Assembly: GCA_963169325.1 (NCBI GenBank)
Contig: CAUJEY010000132.1
Location: 1 to 64,000 of the forward strand
Reading direction: 5' to 3'
DNA length: 64,000 nucleotides
DNA from: Bacteroidota bacterium
GTDB taxonomy: Bacteria; Bacteroidota; Bacteroidia; Chitinophagales; Saprospiraceae
A program made the translations under genes and the position numbers. Below the pieces are notes generated by a model. That model was not told the DNA's origin, did no database searches, and saw only the letters and a program-made list of their open reading frames with translations. Positions 1-10,346 of this stretch are shown in pieces (within the stretch, counting starts at the first letter, position 1; the number at the start of each line of letters is the position of its first letter).

Positions 1-20
1 TTCTCCGGGCAAACCCGGAC

Positions 21-497
21 TCAGGCTTTTAGGTTTTCCGGGCCGAAAGGGAAAGGGATCAGCAATTGAGCGGACTCAAAAACCAGCCACTGGCCTTCGG
101 CGCCTTGTAGGATGACCCGGATTGGCTGGTTTTGAACGACCTCCCTTTCGTGCAAGACCTGCCGGCAAGCGCCGCAAGGGCTCACCAGTTGGCGGGAAGG
201 GCTGGCCGTGACCGCGATGGCATGGACCGCTTGATCCGGCGCCAGGGTTTGGGCAGCAGCCAGGGCCGTCCGCTCGGCGCACACGCACATGCTGTAGGCG
301 GCGTTTTCCTGATTTCCATTCCCAATGACCTGGCCGTTTTCCAATCTGACCGCTGCCCCAACACGGAAGTTGGAATACGGCGCGTAAGAATAATTCTGGG
401 AATCTTGGGCGCGCTTGGCCAAATCTCTATCTTTGGCGGGTAAATCCTCCAGGTTTTGGTACACCAAAAAGGAAATCGTTAGTGTTTTTTCCTGCAT
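21..497 (-). CDS. cdd: Cytidine deaminase
   Basis: CAERTAL and PCGACRQVL zinc-site motifs; ~158 aa. Confidence 0.93.
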   Translation of the reverse strand: MQEKTLTISFLVYQNLEDLPAKDRDLAKRAQDSQNYSYAPYSNFRVGAAVRLENGQVIGNGNQENAAYSMCVCAERTALAAAQTLAPDQAVHAIAVTASPSRQLVSPCGACRQVLHEREVVQNQPIRVILQGAEGQWLVFESAQLLIPFPFGPENLKA

Positions 498-589
498 ATT
501 TTGATCGACTGATGGGTTATTCCCGAGGATTGATCCATTTTCCGAAATTTCTGAAATCTAACCCGAATCCACAAACTTAAACAAACAAG

Positions 590-1927
590 ATGAACAATGT
601 GCTCATCATTGGCGCGGGGTTGTCCTCCGGCGCTTTAATTGACTACGTGCTCGACCGGGCTTCCGACCTCGGCTGGTTTGTCACCGTTGCCGATGCCGAC
701 CCGCTGAAAGCGGAAGCGAAAATCGCCGGCCGCCCGAACGGACGCGCTGCGTGGCTAGATGTGCTCAAAACCAACGACCGGCGGGAGCTGATCGGCCGTG
801 CCGATGTAGTGGTTTCCCTGCTCCCGGCTTACCTCCATCTGGAGGTGGCCTACGATTGCATCAAGTTGAAAAAACATCTGATCACCGCTTCCTACGTTTC
901 CCGCGAAATGTACAGCCTGGCGGATGAAGCCAGCGAACGCGGCCTGATTTTCATGGGCGAAATGGGGCTGGACCCGGGCATCGACCATATGTCTGCCATG
1001 CGGATCATCGACCGAATCAAGGCAGACGGCGGAAAAATACAGGCTTTTCGTTCCGATACAGGCGGATTGGTAGCGCCGGAGAGCGACGACAACCCCTGGC
1101 ATTACAAAATCTCCTGGAATCCCCGCAACGTGGTACTTGCCGGACAAGGTACGGCGCAATACCTCCAGGATGGAAAACTGCGCTATATTCCCTACCACCG
1201 CCTGTTCAAGGAGTTCCGTTTGGTGGATATTCCCGGGGTAGGCAAATACGAGGCCTATGCCAACCGCGATTCCCTTCTTTACCGGGAGAGTTACGGGCTC
1301 AACGATATTCCCAATATCCTGCGGGGAACGCTGCGCCATCCGGGCTTCTGCGAGGCCTGGGATGCCCTTATCCGAATTGGTCTAACCGACGCGGACTTTC
1401 CGCTCCTGCATTCGGGCGAGATCAGTTTTTACGAACTGCTGGACGCCTACGTGGGCAAATACCAGGGCGGTTCTTTGCGGGACCGGGTGGCGCAAATGCT
1501 TGGCGTTTCGCCTGAGTCCGACGTGCTTCACAAGCTGGAATGGCTGGGCTTGTTCCGCAAGAAAAAAATCCGCCTTCCCAATGCCACGCCCGCCCTTATC
1601 CTGGAGCATTTAATCCGGGAAAAGTGGCAATTGAAACCCAAAGACCAGGACATGGTGATCATGCACCACGAGATCGAATATGTCGACGCCAACCAAAAGC
1701 CTATGATCCATCTATCCACGATGCAGCTCAAAGGCAATCATGCAGAAGATACGGCCATGGCGCAAACCGTCGGACTGCCGATGGGAATTTTCGTCCGGCT
1801 GGTCATGGAGGAAAAAATCACTTCCAGGGGGGTGCAAATCCCGGTTTCCAAAGAGGTGTATGAACCGGTACTGAAGGAGTTGGAAGAATTCGGCATTGTT
1901 TTCAAAGAAGAAGTACGCCCGCTGTAG
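590..1927 (+). CDS. Saccharopine dehydrogenase-family protein
   Basis: N-terminal Rossmann motif (VLIIGAGLSSGALIDYV), saccharopine dehydrogenase-like C-terminal half. Confidence 0.85.
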   Translation: MNNVLIIGAGLSSGALIDYVLDRASDLGWFVTVADADPLKAEAKIAGRPNGRAAWLDVLKTNDRRELIGRADVVVSLLPAYLHLEVAYDCIKLKKHLITASYVSREMYSLADEASERGLIFMGEMGLDPGIDHMSAMRIIDRIKADGGKIQAFRSDTGGLVAPESDDNPWHYKISWNPRNVVLAGQGTAQYLQDGKLRYIPYHRLFKEFRLVDIPGVGKYEAYANRDSLLYRESYGLNDIPNILRGTLRHPGFCEAWDALIRIGLTDADFPLLHSGEISFYELLDAYVGKYQGGSLRDRVAQMLGVSPESDVLHKLEWLGLFRKKKIRLPNATPALILEHLIREKWQLKPKDQDMVIMHHEIEYVDANQKPMIHLSTMQLKGNHAEDTAMAQTVGLPMGIFVRLVMEEKITSRGVQIPVSKEVYEPVLKELEEFGIVFKEEVRPL

Positions 1928-3249
1928 TGCAACGGTCCTGGAGGGCGCCCTGGAAAAAGACCTGGAGCGCAGTGGAAGCTTTTCAAGCATTCCAGGTGAT
2001 GCGTCAGGCAGGCGCCTTACTGGTGTCTGTGCTTCTGGCACAAAGCGCGCTGACTCCATCCGAGATCGGGATTTATGAACAGTGGATGTTTGTGCAATAC
2101 GCGCTCAGCTTTTTCTGGGTCTCGGGGTTGGTACAGGGGTTTCTGACCCATTACCACCGCGTAGATCCGGAAAAACGGGCAAGCTTCGCGTTTTCGGCGT
2201 ATGGGACCCTTTGGGGCGCTACCGGCGTTTTGGCGGCGCTACTTTTCTTTTTTCGGAACCCCATTTTGACCGCCCTGACCGGGCATGCCGGAAATCCGCT
2301 TTTTTGGCTTTTCTTGGTCTATCTGGTCTTGAATTTGCCCACGTTTCTGCAGGAGCATTTTCTGTTGCTCCAGGAAAAACCCCGCGCTATCCTGGCTTAT
2401 GGGGTGCTCTCCTTTGGAGGGGCCGCCATAGCCGTAGCGGGGCCGGTGTGGGCAGGCTACGGATTGCCGTATAGTTTCGGAGCCTTGATCTGTTTGCAAG
2501 CGATCAAGCACGCATGGTTATGGGCGGAGTTGAACCAATCGGCTAGCCCGAAATGGCTTCCGGCGGAAACCCGGGAATGGGTCCTTGCCTCCTGGCCGTT
2601 AATCCTGTATGCGCTGCTAGGCGGCTTAATCCCCACCATTAACGGATGGCTGGTCAATTGGCAATACCATGGCGACCCGGAAATGTTCGCGGTATACCGG
2701 TATGGCGCCAGGGAACTTCCATTGGCTACCGCGCTCAGCGAAGCGCTCAGCGCCGCGATGATCCCCCTGGCCGTCCGAAATTTGCCCGAAGCGCTCAGGG
2801 AAATCAAACGGCGGAGCCTCCGGATGATGCACTGGATATTTCCGCTCGCTGTGGTGTTGCTGAGCGCCAGCAACTGGTGGTACCCCTGGGTGTTCAGTCC
2901 GGAGTTCAGGGAAGGAATTCCTGTAGTGAACGCTTTTTTCCTGATCGTCATTAGCCGGATGGTATTTCCCAGGGCTTTATTGCTCGCTGTTCAGGCCAAC
3001 AGGGTCTTGCTCTGTACCTCCCTGCTGGAACTTGCCCTCCTGGTTTTGTTTGGCCTCCTCTGGGCGCCAACGTGGGGCATCCAGGGCATCGCCTGGGCTA
3101 CCGTTGCCGCCTATTTTTTTGAAAAAGCCATTCAGGTCATCTGGCTGTACTGGAGGCAAGGCATTTCTCCCGGGCAATTCATCCCTCTGGGGTGGTGGAT
3201 GTTCTATTCTGCCTTACTTGGGGCGGCCTACCTTTTTTCGCTTTCCTGA
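1927..3249 (+). CDS. Polysaccharide flippase/oligosaccharide translocase-like multi-TM membrane protein
   Basis: GTG start overlapping the upstream stop; many hydrophobic TM segments; MATE/Wzx-like layout. Confidence 0.6.
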   Translation: MQRSWRAPWKKTWSAVEAFQAFQVMRQAGALLVSVLLAQSALTPSEIGIYEQWMFVQYALSFFWVSGLVQGFLTHYHRVDPEKRASFAFSAYGTLWGATGVLAALLFFFRNPILTALTGHAGNPLFWLFLVYLVLNLPTFLQEHFLLLQEKPRAILAYGVLSFGGAAIAVAGPVWAGYGLPYSFGALICLQAIKHAWLWAELNQSASPKWLPAETREWVLASWPLILYALLGGLIPTINGWLVNWQYHGDPEMFAVYRYGARELPLATALSEALSAAMIPLAVRNLPEALREIKRRSLRMMHWIFPLAVVLLSASNWWYPWVFSPEFREGIPVVNAFFLIVISRMVFPRALLLAVQANRVLLCTSLLELALLVLFGLLWAPTWGIQGIAWATVAAYFFEKAIQVIWLYWRQGISPGQFIPLGWWMFYSALLGAAYLFSLS

Positions 3250-3430
3250 TCCGCTTGTTTTCCCTGTATTGACCAATATCATTTTGCCTGCCGCTGATTT
3301 TGACGAACTTGGAAAAGAAAATTTTTCCAGGACAGGCGTCTTTTTTGGCGGTTTTTGGAATAATATTCAGCTATTATTATTTGGGTAGATTTGTTTTCTT
3401 TAAAACGATTAATTAATAAAAATTTGTTCT

Positions 3431-4762
3431 ATGAAAGATAAATTTGTAGGAAAAAATAGAATTCCTATGCATCCGCACCAATTTCAACCTGAGAGCCTGA
3501 TGATGTCGTATGGGTACCATCCCGAATGGTCTGAAGGCGCCATCAAATGCCCGATTTTTCAGACGTCCACTTTTGTCTTTAGCTCGGCAGAGCAGGGGAA
3601 GCGATATTTTGAGTTGGCTTATGGATTAAAGGAGGCCGAAGAAGGGGAAGTTCAGGGATTGATTTACAGCAGGTTGAATAATCCAGACCTGGAAATCCTG
3701 GAAAACCGCCTTACCCTTTGGGATGGAGCAGAGGAAGCTGCAGTGTTTGAAAGCGGTATGTCGGCCATCACCACCGTCATGCTCGAGTTCCTTAGACCTG
3801 GGGACCTATTGCTGTACAGTACGCCGCTTTATGGGGGGACCCAGCATTTTATCGAAGAGGTATTGCCGGAGTGGGGGATCAATATCCTGGCTTTTTCTCC
3901 GTCCGACAGCCTGGAGCGCATTGAAGAATGCCTCGCCGGAAGCGGAAATCGCGATCAGTTGGCGATGATTTACGTAGAAACCCCAGCCAACCCAACGAAC
4001 ACCCTGATCGACCTCGAATGGATGAAACGCCTGAAGGAAGGCCATTCGGTTCATGGCAAGGAAGTGATCCTTACCGTAGACAATACCTATATGGGGCCGC
4101 TATGGCAGCACCCGCTCAAACACGGGGCGGACCTGGTGGTGTACAGCGCGACCAAGTACATTGGCGGGCATAGCGACGTGATCGCAGGCGCCGTACTGGG
4201 ATCTAAAAATCGGATGCAGCGCGTGAAAAAACTGCGGACCTTCCTGGGGAATATGACGGGCCCCTGGACCGGCTGGCTCCTCATGCGCAGCCTGGAAACG
4301 TTGAAAGTGCGCATGGAGCAGCAGGTGGCCAACGCTATCCAGGTCGCTCATTTCCTTCAACAACACCCCGCCGTTGAACGGGTCTATTACCCGGGATTGC
4401 TGACGGAGCACGACGGGCATCAATACCAAGTCTATAAACGGCAGTGTTCCAGCCCGGGCGCCATGATCTCTTTCGATGTTTATGGGGGAGAGGAGGAAGC
4501 GTTCGCCGTGATGAATCAATTGAAAATGATCCACCTGGCTGTGAGCCTGGGAAGCACCGAGTCGCTGGTGCAACACCCCTATACCATGACCCATGCCGGG
4601 CTGAACGAAACCGAAAAACTTCAGGAAGGCATTACGGAAAAAATGATCCGCCTTTCTGTTGGTGTTGAAAATATCAACGACCTGCTCTGGGACTTGGGCC
4701 AGGCCCTGGACAGCGTCCTTGCCAGCCAGCCCCAAACGGCGGCTTTAATCGAAGAAGCGTAG
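3431..4762 (+). CDS. PLP-dependent Cys/Met metabolism enzyme (cystathionine gamma-synthase/methionine gamma-lyase family)
   Basis: VYSATKYIGGHSDVIAG PLP-lysine motif; YSRLNNPDLEILENRL. Confidence 0.88.
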   Translation: MKDKFVGKNRIPMHPHQFQPESLMMSYGYHPEWSEGAIKCPIFQTSTFVFSSAEQGKRYFELAYGLKEAEEGEVQGLIYSRLNNPDLEILENRLTLWDGAEEAAVFESGMSAITTVMLEFLRPGDLLLYSTPLYGGTQHFIEEVLPEWGINILAFSPSDSLERIEECLAGSGNRDQLAMIYVETPANPTNTLIDLEWMKRLKEGHSVHGKEVILTVDNTYMGPLWQHPLKHGADLVVYSATKYIGGHSDVIAGAVLGSKNRMQRVKKLRTFLGNMTGPWTGWLLMRSLETLKVRMEQQVANAIQVAHFLQQHPAVERVYYPGLLTEHDGHQYQVYKRQCSSPGAMISFDVYGGEEEAFAVMNQLKMIHLAVSLGSTESLVQHPYTMTHAGLNETEKLQEGITEKMIRLSVGVENINDLLWDLGQALDSVLASQPQTAALIEEA

Positions 4763-4808
4763 AAGTCATTTGGATTTGATTCCGCGAATTAAATCCAAAC
4801 AACTTCTA
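4760..4808. terminator. Bidirectional terminator-like inverted repeat between convergent genes
   Basis: 18-nt arms TAGAAGTCATTTGGATTT / AAATCCAAACAACTTCTA (2 mismatches); first arm begins at the TAG stop of the upstream gene. Confidence 0.65.
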
Positions 4809-4818
4809 AGGGAACAAG

Positions 4819-5559
4819 TTATAGATCCCGCAATAGTTTGCCCTGGCGCTGGCTGAGGTTGAATACTTCAAACAGCGTCAAGGACAACGCCGCCTCCAGG
4901 TCCCCGTAATGCTCCTGGTAGTCTAATTGACTCCTTCGTATGACTTCATGTGCCTCTTCCCGGCCATAAATATGCGTTATTTCACATTGTTTGGCGGTTT
5001 CCGTACCGGGCATGGATTTGTAGGTAAGAAAATAATGCCGCAGGCGGTTGATCAGGGCGGACGGCAGCTCGTGAATGTCCTTCCATTGGCTGTACACTTC
5101 GTCTTGTTCCAACACAGCAATAATTTTATCATCGGCTTCGCCGCCGTCAATCATCCGCAATCCGCCTATGGGGCGGGCTTTAACCAGAATATTGCCGTGG
5201 GTGATCTCGCGTTCGGTGAGCACGCAAATATCCAGCGGGTCGTCGTCGCCCATGATATGTTCTCTGCCCGTTTTTTCCATACAAAACTGCCCGACGAGTT
5301 CTTTACAGTAGGTTTGCGGAATAAATCCGTACAGCGCCGGCACGATGTTGGAAAATTTTTGCGGACGGTCGATTTTCAAAAAACCAGAGAGTTTGTCTAC
5401 CTCGTATTTTACCGTATCCGACGGGATGACCTCGATAAAGGCGGAAACAACCTCTGGGGCATCGGGACCTACCGGTATCCCATGCCAGGGATGGGAGGTG
5501 TACCGCAGGCCAATCATTTTCCAAAGCTTATTGAACGCTTCTTGACTCATGAAAATCAA
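4819..5559 (-). CDS. ppa: Inorganic pyrophosphatase
   Basis: GDDDPLDICVL and ADDKIIAVL motifs. Confidence 0.92.
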   Translation of the reverse strand: MIFMSQEAFNKLWKMIGLRYTSHPWHGIPVGPDAPEVVSAFIEVIPSDTVKYEVDKLSGFLKIDRPQKFSNIVPALYGFIPQTYCKELVGQFCMEKTGREHIMGDDDPLDICVLTEREITHGNILVKARPIGGLRMIDGGEADDKIIAVLEQDEVYSQWKDIHELPSALINRLRHYFLTYKSMPGTETAKQCEITHIYGREEAHEVIRRSQLDYQEHYGDLEAALSLTLFEVFNLSQRQGKLLRDL

Positions 5560-5633
5560 TTTAATGGTTAAAGGGTTTAAATTTTATCAATAATTTGAAT
5601 ATAAAATAAAACAAAAATAGCTTTTTATAAGAT

Positions 5634-5659
5634 CCGTCCACCGTCCACCGTCCACCGTC
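5634..5659 (+). repeat. Heptamer array (CCGTCCA)n ending 6 nt before an ATG
   Basis: CCGTCCACCGTCCACCGTCCACCGTCT directly upstream of ATG 5666. Confidence 0.85.
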
Positions 5660-5665
5660 TAAGAT

Positions 5666-6718
5666 ATGCTTTTCGCCATTGGCACTCGGGTTCGCCTCCG
5701 CTACACCGGAGAAAGCGGCGTCATCACGGCGCAGTTGGATGACGGTATGCTTCAGGTGCGGTTGAACAACGACCCGGATATGGAAATTCCGGCATTTGAA
5801 GATGACCTTGTTCGGGACACGGATGCAGAACCGGTATCCGCCGGCGCTAAATTCATACAGGGGAAACAAACGCCCAAACCTACTCCGCCGCCCCGGCGGG
5901 AAATAAAAGGCCAGTACCTGATTCTGAAACCAAAGGGGGTGCAACTCGTATTCGAGCCGATGCCCGGTCGCGACGGAAACGTTTCGCGGTATATGGCCTG
6001 GCTAATTAATGATACGCCGGCGGAGTTCCTGTTCGATCTGGAATTTTCAACCGTGAAATCTATCATTTTCCAACGGGAAGGAAAATTGGCCGCCACCACT
6101 GCGCTGGAATTGGGCGATTTGTTATACGACGATCTGAGCGATCTGCCGGAAGTAGATATTGATATCCGGCGCATTACGACGGAGGGCCCGGAAGAGCCCC
6201 TCAACCGGCGTATGCGAATTCGGCCCAAACAATTTTTCAATAACCTGAACACGGTGCCCATCCTGAATCTGCCGGCGCACCAGTTTTTACTGTTCGACTC
6301 CTTTGAGCAACCGGAAAAACCGAAAGAAAATACCGATTTACGCGATTATACCCGCCAAAACATCCGGGACCAGCGCGCTGTAGAAGAACCGAACGCCGTG
6401 TTTTTCCGGGCATTCGACGTGGACGAGTTCGCGCATTTTATCCCCGAGATTGATCTGCATATCCAGAATCTGACCAACGGTTATGCCAAACTTGATCGCG
6501 GTGAAATTGTACGGATCCAGCTTCAGCATTTCCAACGGTTTTTGGAGAAAGCGATCCGGCTGGGCGTGCCAAGCGTATTTATTATTCACGGCGTAGGGGA
6601 GGGAAAGTTGAAAGAAGCTATTGCGGAGCGCCTGCGTCATCATCCGGCGGTGTCCAAATTTAAAAATGAATACCACGCTAAATATGGGTACGGCGCCACG
6701 GAGGTGATTTTCCGTTAG
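5666..6718 (+). CDS. DUF2027/Smr-domain protein
   Basis: C-terminal Smr-like EIDLHIQNL...VFIIHGVGEGKLKEAI...YGATEVIF. Confidence 0.85.
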   Translation: MLFAIGTRVRLRYTGESGVITAQLDDGMLQVRLNNDPDMEIPAFEDDLVRDTDAEPVSAGAKFIQGKQTPKPTPPPRREIKGQYLILKPKGVQLVFEPMPGRDGNVSRYMAWLINDTPAEFLFDLEFSTVKSIIFQREGKLAATTALELGDLLYDDLSDLPEVDIDIRRITTEGPEEPLNRRMRIRPKQFFNNLNTVPILNLPAHQFLLFDSFEQPEKPKENTDLRDYTRQNIRDQRAVEEPNAVFFRAFDVDEFAHFIPEIDLHIQNLTNGYAKLDRGEIVRIQLQHFQRFLEKAIRLGVPSVFIIHGVGEGKLKEAIAERLRHHPAVSKFKNEYHAKYGYGATEVIFR

Positions 6719-6752
6719 CCTTTGTTACACGAGGTTCTCTTTCAAGGTACCT

Positions 6753-6814
6753 AAAAACAGAAGGGGATAAAAACCGGCGGCAATTGCCGCCGGATTTTAT
6801 CCCCTTCTGTTTTT
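6753..6814. terminator. Bidirectional rho-independent terminator
   Basis: 31-nt arms with 1 mismatch, no loop: aaaaacagaaggggataaaaaccggcggcaa / ttgccgccggattttatccccttctgttttt; between convergent genes. Confidence 0.88.
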
Positions 6815-6830
6815 ATCAGGATAGGATACT

Positions 6831-7724
6831 TCAATACTGCCACAAATCGTGCTCGAAATTGAAGATATTGTTTTTAATCTTGTCCGATTCCCATAGCGCA
6901 TCCACGCCGCGGGCGTAGTCTTCAATACGCCGGTCGTACACGTTCGATTCTTTAATAATAAAACTGGCGAAGTGACGCATTTCGAAGAGGTCTTCCCAAG
7001 AGATCGTTGCGTTGGTATTGCCACCCATGGTAAATACGCGGCTGCGGGCAAAAAGTTCGCGGGCCTGGGGATAGTACACCCAGAACATGGCTTTTTCGTA
7101 GCGGAAGTTGCCTTCGCTGTCTTTTACGTCGATCAGCGGAGCGATACCGAGAATACGAACCTGCATCGTGGAAGTCTCCTTGTCGAAGAACCAGATTTCT
7201 TTTACCCGGAAACGTTTCACGTCGGCCCAGTTGATGTCGTTCCGCACAATCTGCACTTTCTCCTCATACGTTTCAGGGTCGAAAGTGACGATGGTGTCGG
7301 TTTTGGACAACATGGAAAGTACGTCGTCGGTGCTCAAGCGTTTGGTAAACTTGTCGTCGTCAACCGAATAAACCGGCATTTCGCCTTTAGACGCGGCATC
7401 AGAGAGAATTTTGAAAAATGGCGCTTCCGGGTATGCGAAAGGAAGGTTCATTTTTTCACGAACGTCGATGATACGCCACACGCGTTTTTCCCAGAAGATA
7501 TCGCTTTCGCGGATGGGTTGGTACGCCAGTACACGGCGTTCCATCATCACTTCTTTCTTCACCACGTCGTCCAACGGCGCTTCACCGGTGTCTTCCGGTT
7601 CGCTCACTTCCGTTTTTACTTCGACTTCATCGGGATCTATTTCTATTGGATCTTGTGCTAGCGCAACGGTTCCGGTTGTGAACAGCAGTAGGCACAGGCA
7701 AGTCCATTTAATAAAAGTTTGCAT
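6831..7724 (-). CDS. gldN: T9SS ring protein GldN/PorN
   Basis: GldN-like sequence with signal peptide; follows gldK-L-M. Confidence 0.93.
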   Translation of the reverse strand: MQTFIKWTCLCLLLFTTGTVALAQDPIEIDPDEVEVKTEVSEPEDTGEAPLDDVVKKEVMMERRVLAYQPIRESDIFWEKRVWRIIDVREKMNLPFAYPEAPFFKILSDAASKGEMPVYSVDDDKFTKRLSTDDVLSMLSKTDTIVTFDPETYEEKVQIVRNDINWADVKRFRVKEIWFFDKETSTMQVRILGIAPLIDVKDSEGNFRYEKAMFWVYYPQARELFARSRVFTMGGNTNATISWEDLFEMRHFASFIIKESNVYDRRIEDYARGVDALWESDKIKNNIFNFEHDLWQY

Positions 7725-7776
7725 GACTCGCAGTTGGATTGATTATAGGTGAACGTTTAGTAATTTCAACAAAATG

Positions 7777-7811
7777 GCTTCAGCCGGGGCTAAGGTAACG
7801 CCGGCTGAAGC
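7777..7811. terminator. Hairpin between gldM and gldN
   Basis: GCTTCAGCCGG ... CCGGCTGAAGC, 11-bp perfect arms. Confidence 0.6.
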
Positions 7812-7825
7812 ACATTATTTTTATT

Positions 7826-9364
7826 TTAACGAATTTTGAACACCAGGTCGCCTAATTTACGGGCAGCGATATCGCCCGGGCATTTGGCTTTGATGTCGTT
7901 GTAGTAGTACACATCGCCGGGAGCGGCTTTGTTGATCATGTCCTGAACGTCGCTGTTATAGCGCGCGCCGGAGTTAGTCTTTTCCACTACGTCGGCGCGT
8001 TTTTTCTGATAGGCGACCATGTAGCCCACGACTTCGCACTTGGCTTCAAAATCGAAATTTTCCAGCACCGCCGCGATACCGCTCTGAGCCTTGAATTGGC
8101 CGTTGGGAATTGAACTAGGCTGCTTTTGAGCGCCCAACAGCGGAATTGGGTCGGGGATACGTTTGACTTTGTACTTGAACGTGGTCGCCGGCAGGCCGCC
8201 GCCGGAAAGCGTAATCGTCGCATCACCAGGCGTGGTTGCGCGAACGATATAGTGTGCCGAGCCGTCTTTCTCCATAGTGATGCCGGAACTTGTGACCTTC
8301 AAATCATTGGAAGATACACCAGCCGCCGCTACGGTAACCGGGTTGGGAACACCAATATAGAACACATTCATTTTGTCCAGCTGAACAGAAGCAGAGCGTT
8401 CGCCGACTTCGTATTGGAATTCATCTTCGTATGTTTTAACCTCCTTGGTCAGGGGGTTTGTCACATTGATACGAACTTTATACGATTTGGTGCCGGGAGA
8501 ACTGGTACCTGTTTCATAGTGAGCAATACCATCTTTAATGGGCAGGCTGCGTCCGTCAGCTGAAATACTGATGTTATCGGCCTGGGTGCTGTAGGCACTC
8601 AGGAAAACATCGGCTTCGTATTTATCGCCGCGGATAACGTACCCTTTCGGCGCTGAAATAGCCGGTTGGAAAGCATCAAACTTGATATCTGTCCCGCCAA
8701 CTTGTTGGGCGCAATAGCGCAGCACGGCAGAAGCGGAACTTTTAGCATCCGATTGGAGCTTGCCCAAAATTGGGAAGCAGGCTGCGATCGGCATTTGCCG
8801 GAATTTGAAATCGACCCAGTCCTTTTTGTCCGTAGTGGCCGGCAGTGTTTCGATATCTAACGGAAACCCGGCCACAATCAGCGAATCATTGTCGGCTAAA
8901 GCCAGCATTTTTTCGCGCGTTTCTTTGACCTTATCCATGATATCGTAGCCAACGCCCCGCTTCCCATCCATCCCCAGAACAAACCAACGGGTGGTAATGT
9001 CCTTGTTACGGATATCTTTCGGAATGGTCGGATCTTTTTTCGACGGGCCCTGACCTTTGGCAAAAAGTTCGTCGCGAATTTGGTCGATATAACCCACAAA
9101 TTCGTTGGACAACTGTATAGCCTGCTTGGCGTTTTCCCGGTATTTATCGTTCTTTTCGTTTTTATAAGCATCCGCTTGTGTGTTGATGGCTTTCATCACC
9201 TGCTCGTTGTTTTTTTCAACGATAACCCGGCTATTTTTCAAGCCGTTATCCAGGGAAAAGAAAGCATTCATCACCTCGGCAGATACGTTTAGCGCGAGCA
9301 GTGCAGTCAGCACCAGATACATCAGGTTGATCATCAGCTGCCGCGGCTCCTTTGGTATTGACAT
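7826..9364 (-). CDS. gldM: T9SS motor/periplasmic stalk protein GldM/PorM
   Basis: N-terminal PKEPRQLMINLMYLVLTALLALNVSAEVMNAFF is the GldM TM helix. Confidence 0.96.
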   Translation of the reverse strand: MSIPKEPRQLMINLMYLVLTALLALNVSAEVMNAFFSLDNGLKNSRVIVEKNNEQVMKAINTQADAYKNEKNDKYRENAKQAIQLSNEFVGYIDQIRDELFAKGQGPSKKDPTIPKDIRNKDITTRWFVLGMDGKRGVGYDIMDKVKETREKMLALADNDSLIVAGFPLDIETLPATTDKKDWVDFKFRQMPIAACFPILGKLQSDAKSSASAVLRYCAQQVGGTDIKFDAFQPAISAPKGYVIRGDKYEADVFLSAYSTQADNISISADGRSLPIKDGIAHYETGTSSPGTKSYKVRINVTNPLTKEVKTYEDEFQYEVGERSASVQLDKMNVFYIGVPNPVTVAAAGVSSNDLKVTSSGITMEKDGSAHYIVRATTPGDATITLSGGGLPATTFKYKVKRIPDPIPLLGAQKQPSSIPNGQFKAQSGIAAVLENFDFEAKCEVVGYMVAYQKKRADVVEKTNSGARYNSDVQDMINKAAPGDVYYYNDIKAKCPGDIAARKLGDLVFKIR

Positions 9365-9423
9365 AAAGCTTTGTCTTTTTTAATGTTGAAGAAGAAAGGA
9401 GTGAAACATTAAAATGCAGCTGT

Positions 9424-10017
9424 TTACTGGCGGCCGATGTTGGCCATAGCAGCCAGCATATTGCCATAAACGGTGTTCAGCGATCCAAGATTTTTGTTCA
9501 GCGAAGACAGTTGATCTTTGTAAGCGCGTACGTCTTCGGCGGACTTGGCCATATCGGACATGGCTTCGTTCATCTTGGTGTAGAAGTTACCCATGGATTT
9601 GATCTGGTCCTGTGTGCCGGAGAAGTCAACTTCCTGAAGGGCTTTCAGAGCGCCGAGGCTTTTCGACATGGACTGTAATTCGGTCAGCATACCGCCCAGT
9701 TGGCGTTCTACGACGTCGCCGTGCAGGGGAGCTACGTCGGGCATGTTGTTGTTCGCGCCGGCGGTCAGCGGCTGCATGCGGGAATTGTAGTCGTCGAGGC
9801 CCGGATACAATTTGTGCCAGTAGTAATCGGGTTCCGGTCCGATAATACCGAGGAAAAAGAAGATGATGGCTTCCATGCTCAGTCCGAGGATAAGCATTTC
9901 GGAAGCGCCTTCCCAGCTTTCGAGTTTAAACAGGGCGCCCATAAGTACGATAGCGGCGCCGATACCGATAAGGAGGTTCTTAAAGTACTTGAAAGACTTG
10001 GTCTTGACGAAACTCAT
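9424..10017 (-). CDS. gldL: T9SS inner-membrane motor protein GldL/PorL
   Basis: Two N-terminal TM helices, GAAIVLMGALFKLESWEGASEMLILGLSMEAIIFF. Confidence 0.96.
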   Translation of the reverse strand: MSFVKTKSFKYFKNLLIGIGAAIVLMGALFKLESWEGASEMLILGLSMEAIIFFFLGIIGPEPDYYWHKLYPGLDDYNSRMQPLTAGANNNMPDVAPLHGDVVERQLGGMLTELQSMSKSLGALKALQEVDFSGTQDQIKSMGNFYTKMNEAMSDMAKSAEDVRAYKDQLSSLNKNLGSLNTVYGNMLAAMANIGRQ

Positions 10018-10095
10018 TGTGAAAAACTTTTTAGCAGTTTACAAAAAAGGTTGAGACTGATTTGAATTTTGATATACAGGTATTTTAAAGCGTCG

Positions 10096-10103
10096 CAAAA
10101 GTA
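10096..10103 (-). promoter_or_regulatory. Bacteroidota-type -7 box (TACTTTTG) upstream of gldL
   Basis: CAAAAGTA on + strand = TACTTTTG on minus, fits TAnnTTTG; no clear -33 TTG. Confidence 0.4.
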
Positions 10104-10256
10104 GTAATAGCCAGAAAACTTATCCGAAGAAAATTTCGGGCCAACAACGGCATTGTTTTGTTAATTGTCCGCTGTTGGCAAACAAATTCAATACGTTACT
10201 ACTATTAACCGGTGTGGATGGTATTGTGGAACTCAAAATCGGAATAGGGCAAAAAA

Positions 10257-10328
10257 CAAAGGGCAAAACGCAAGAATCATCACAAAATTTTATTTGCGGT
10301 GAAATTTTCTTGCTTTTTTGCCCTTTGC
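10257..10328. terminator. Hairpin in the gldK-gldL intercistronic region
   Basis: caaagggcaaaacgcaagaa ... ttcttgcttttttgccctttgc, ~20-bp stem. Confidence 0.55.
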
Positions 10329-10346
10329 ATTAAATTTTTGCTGCAT

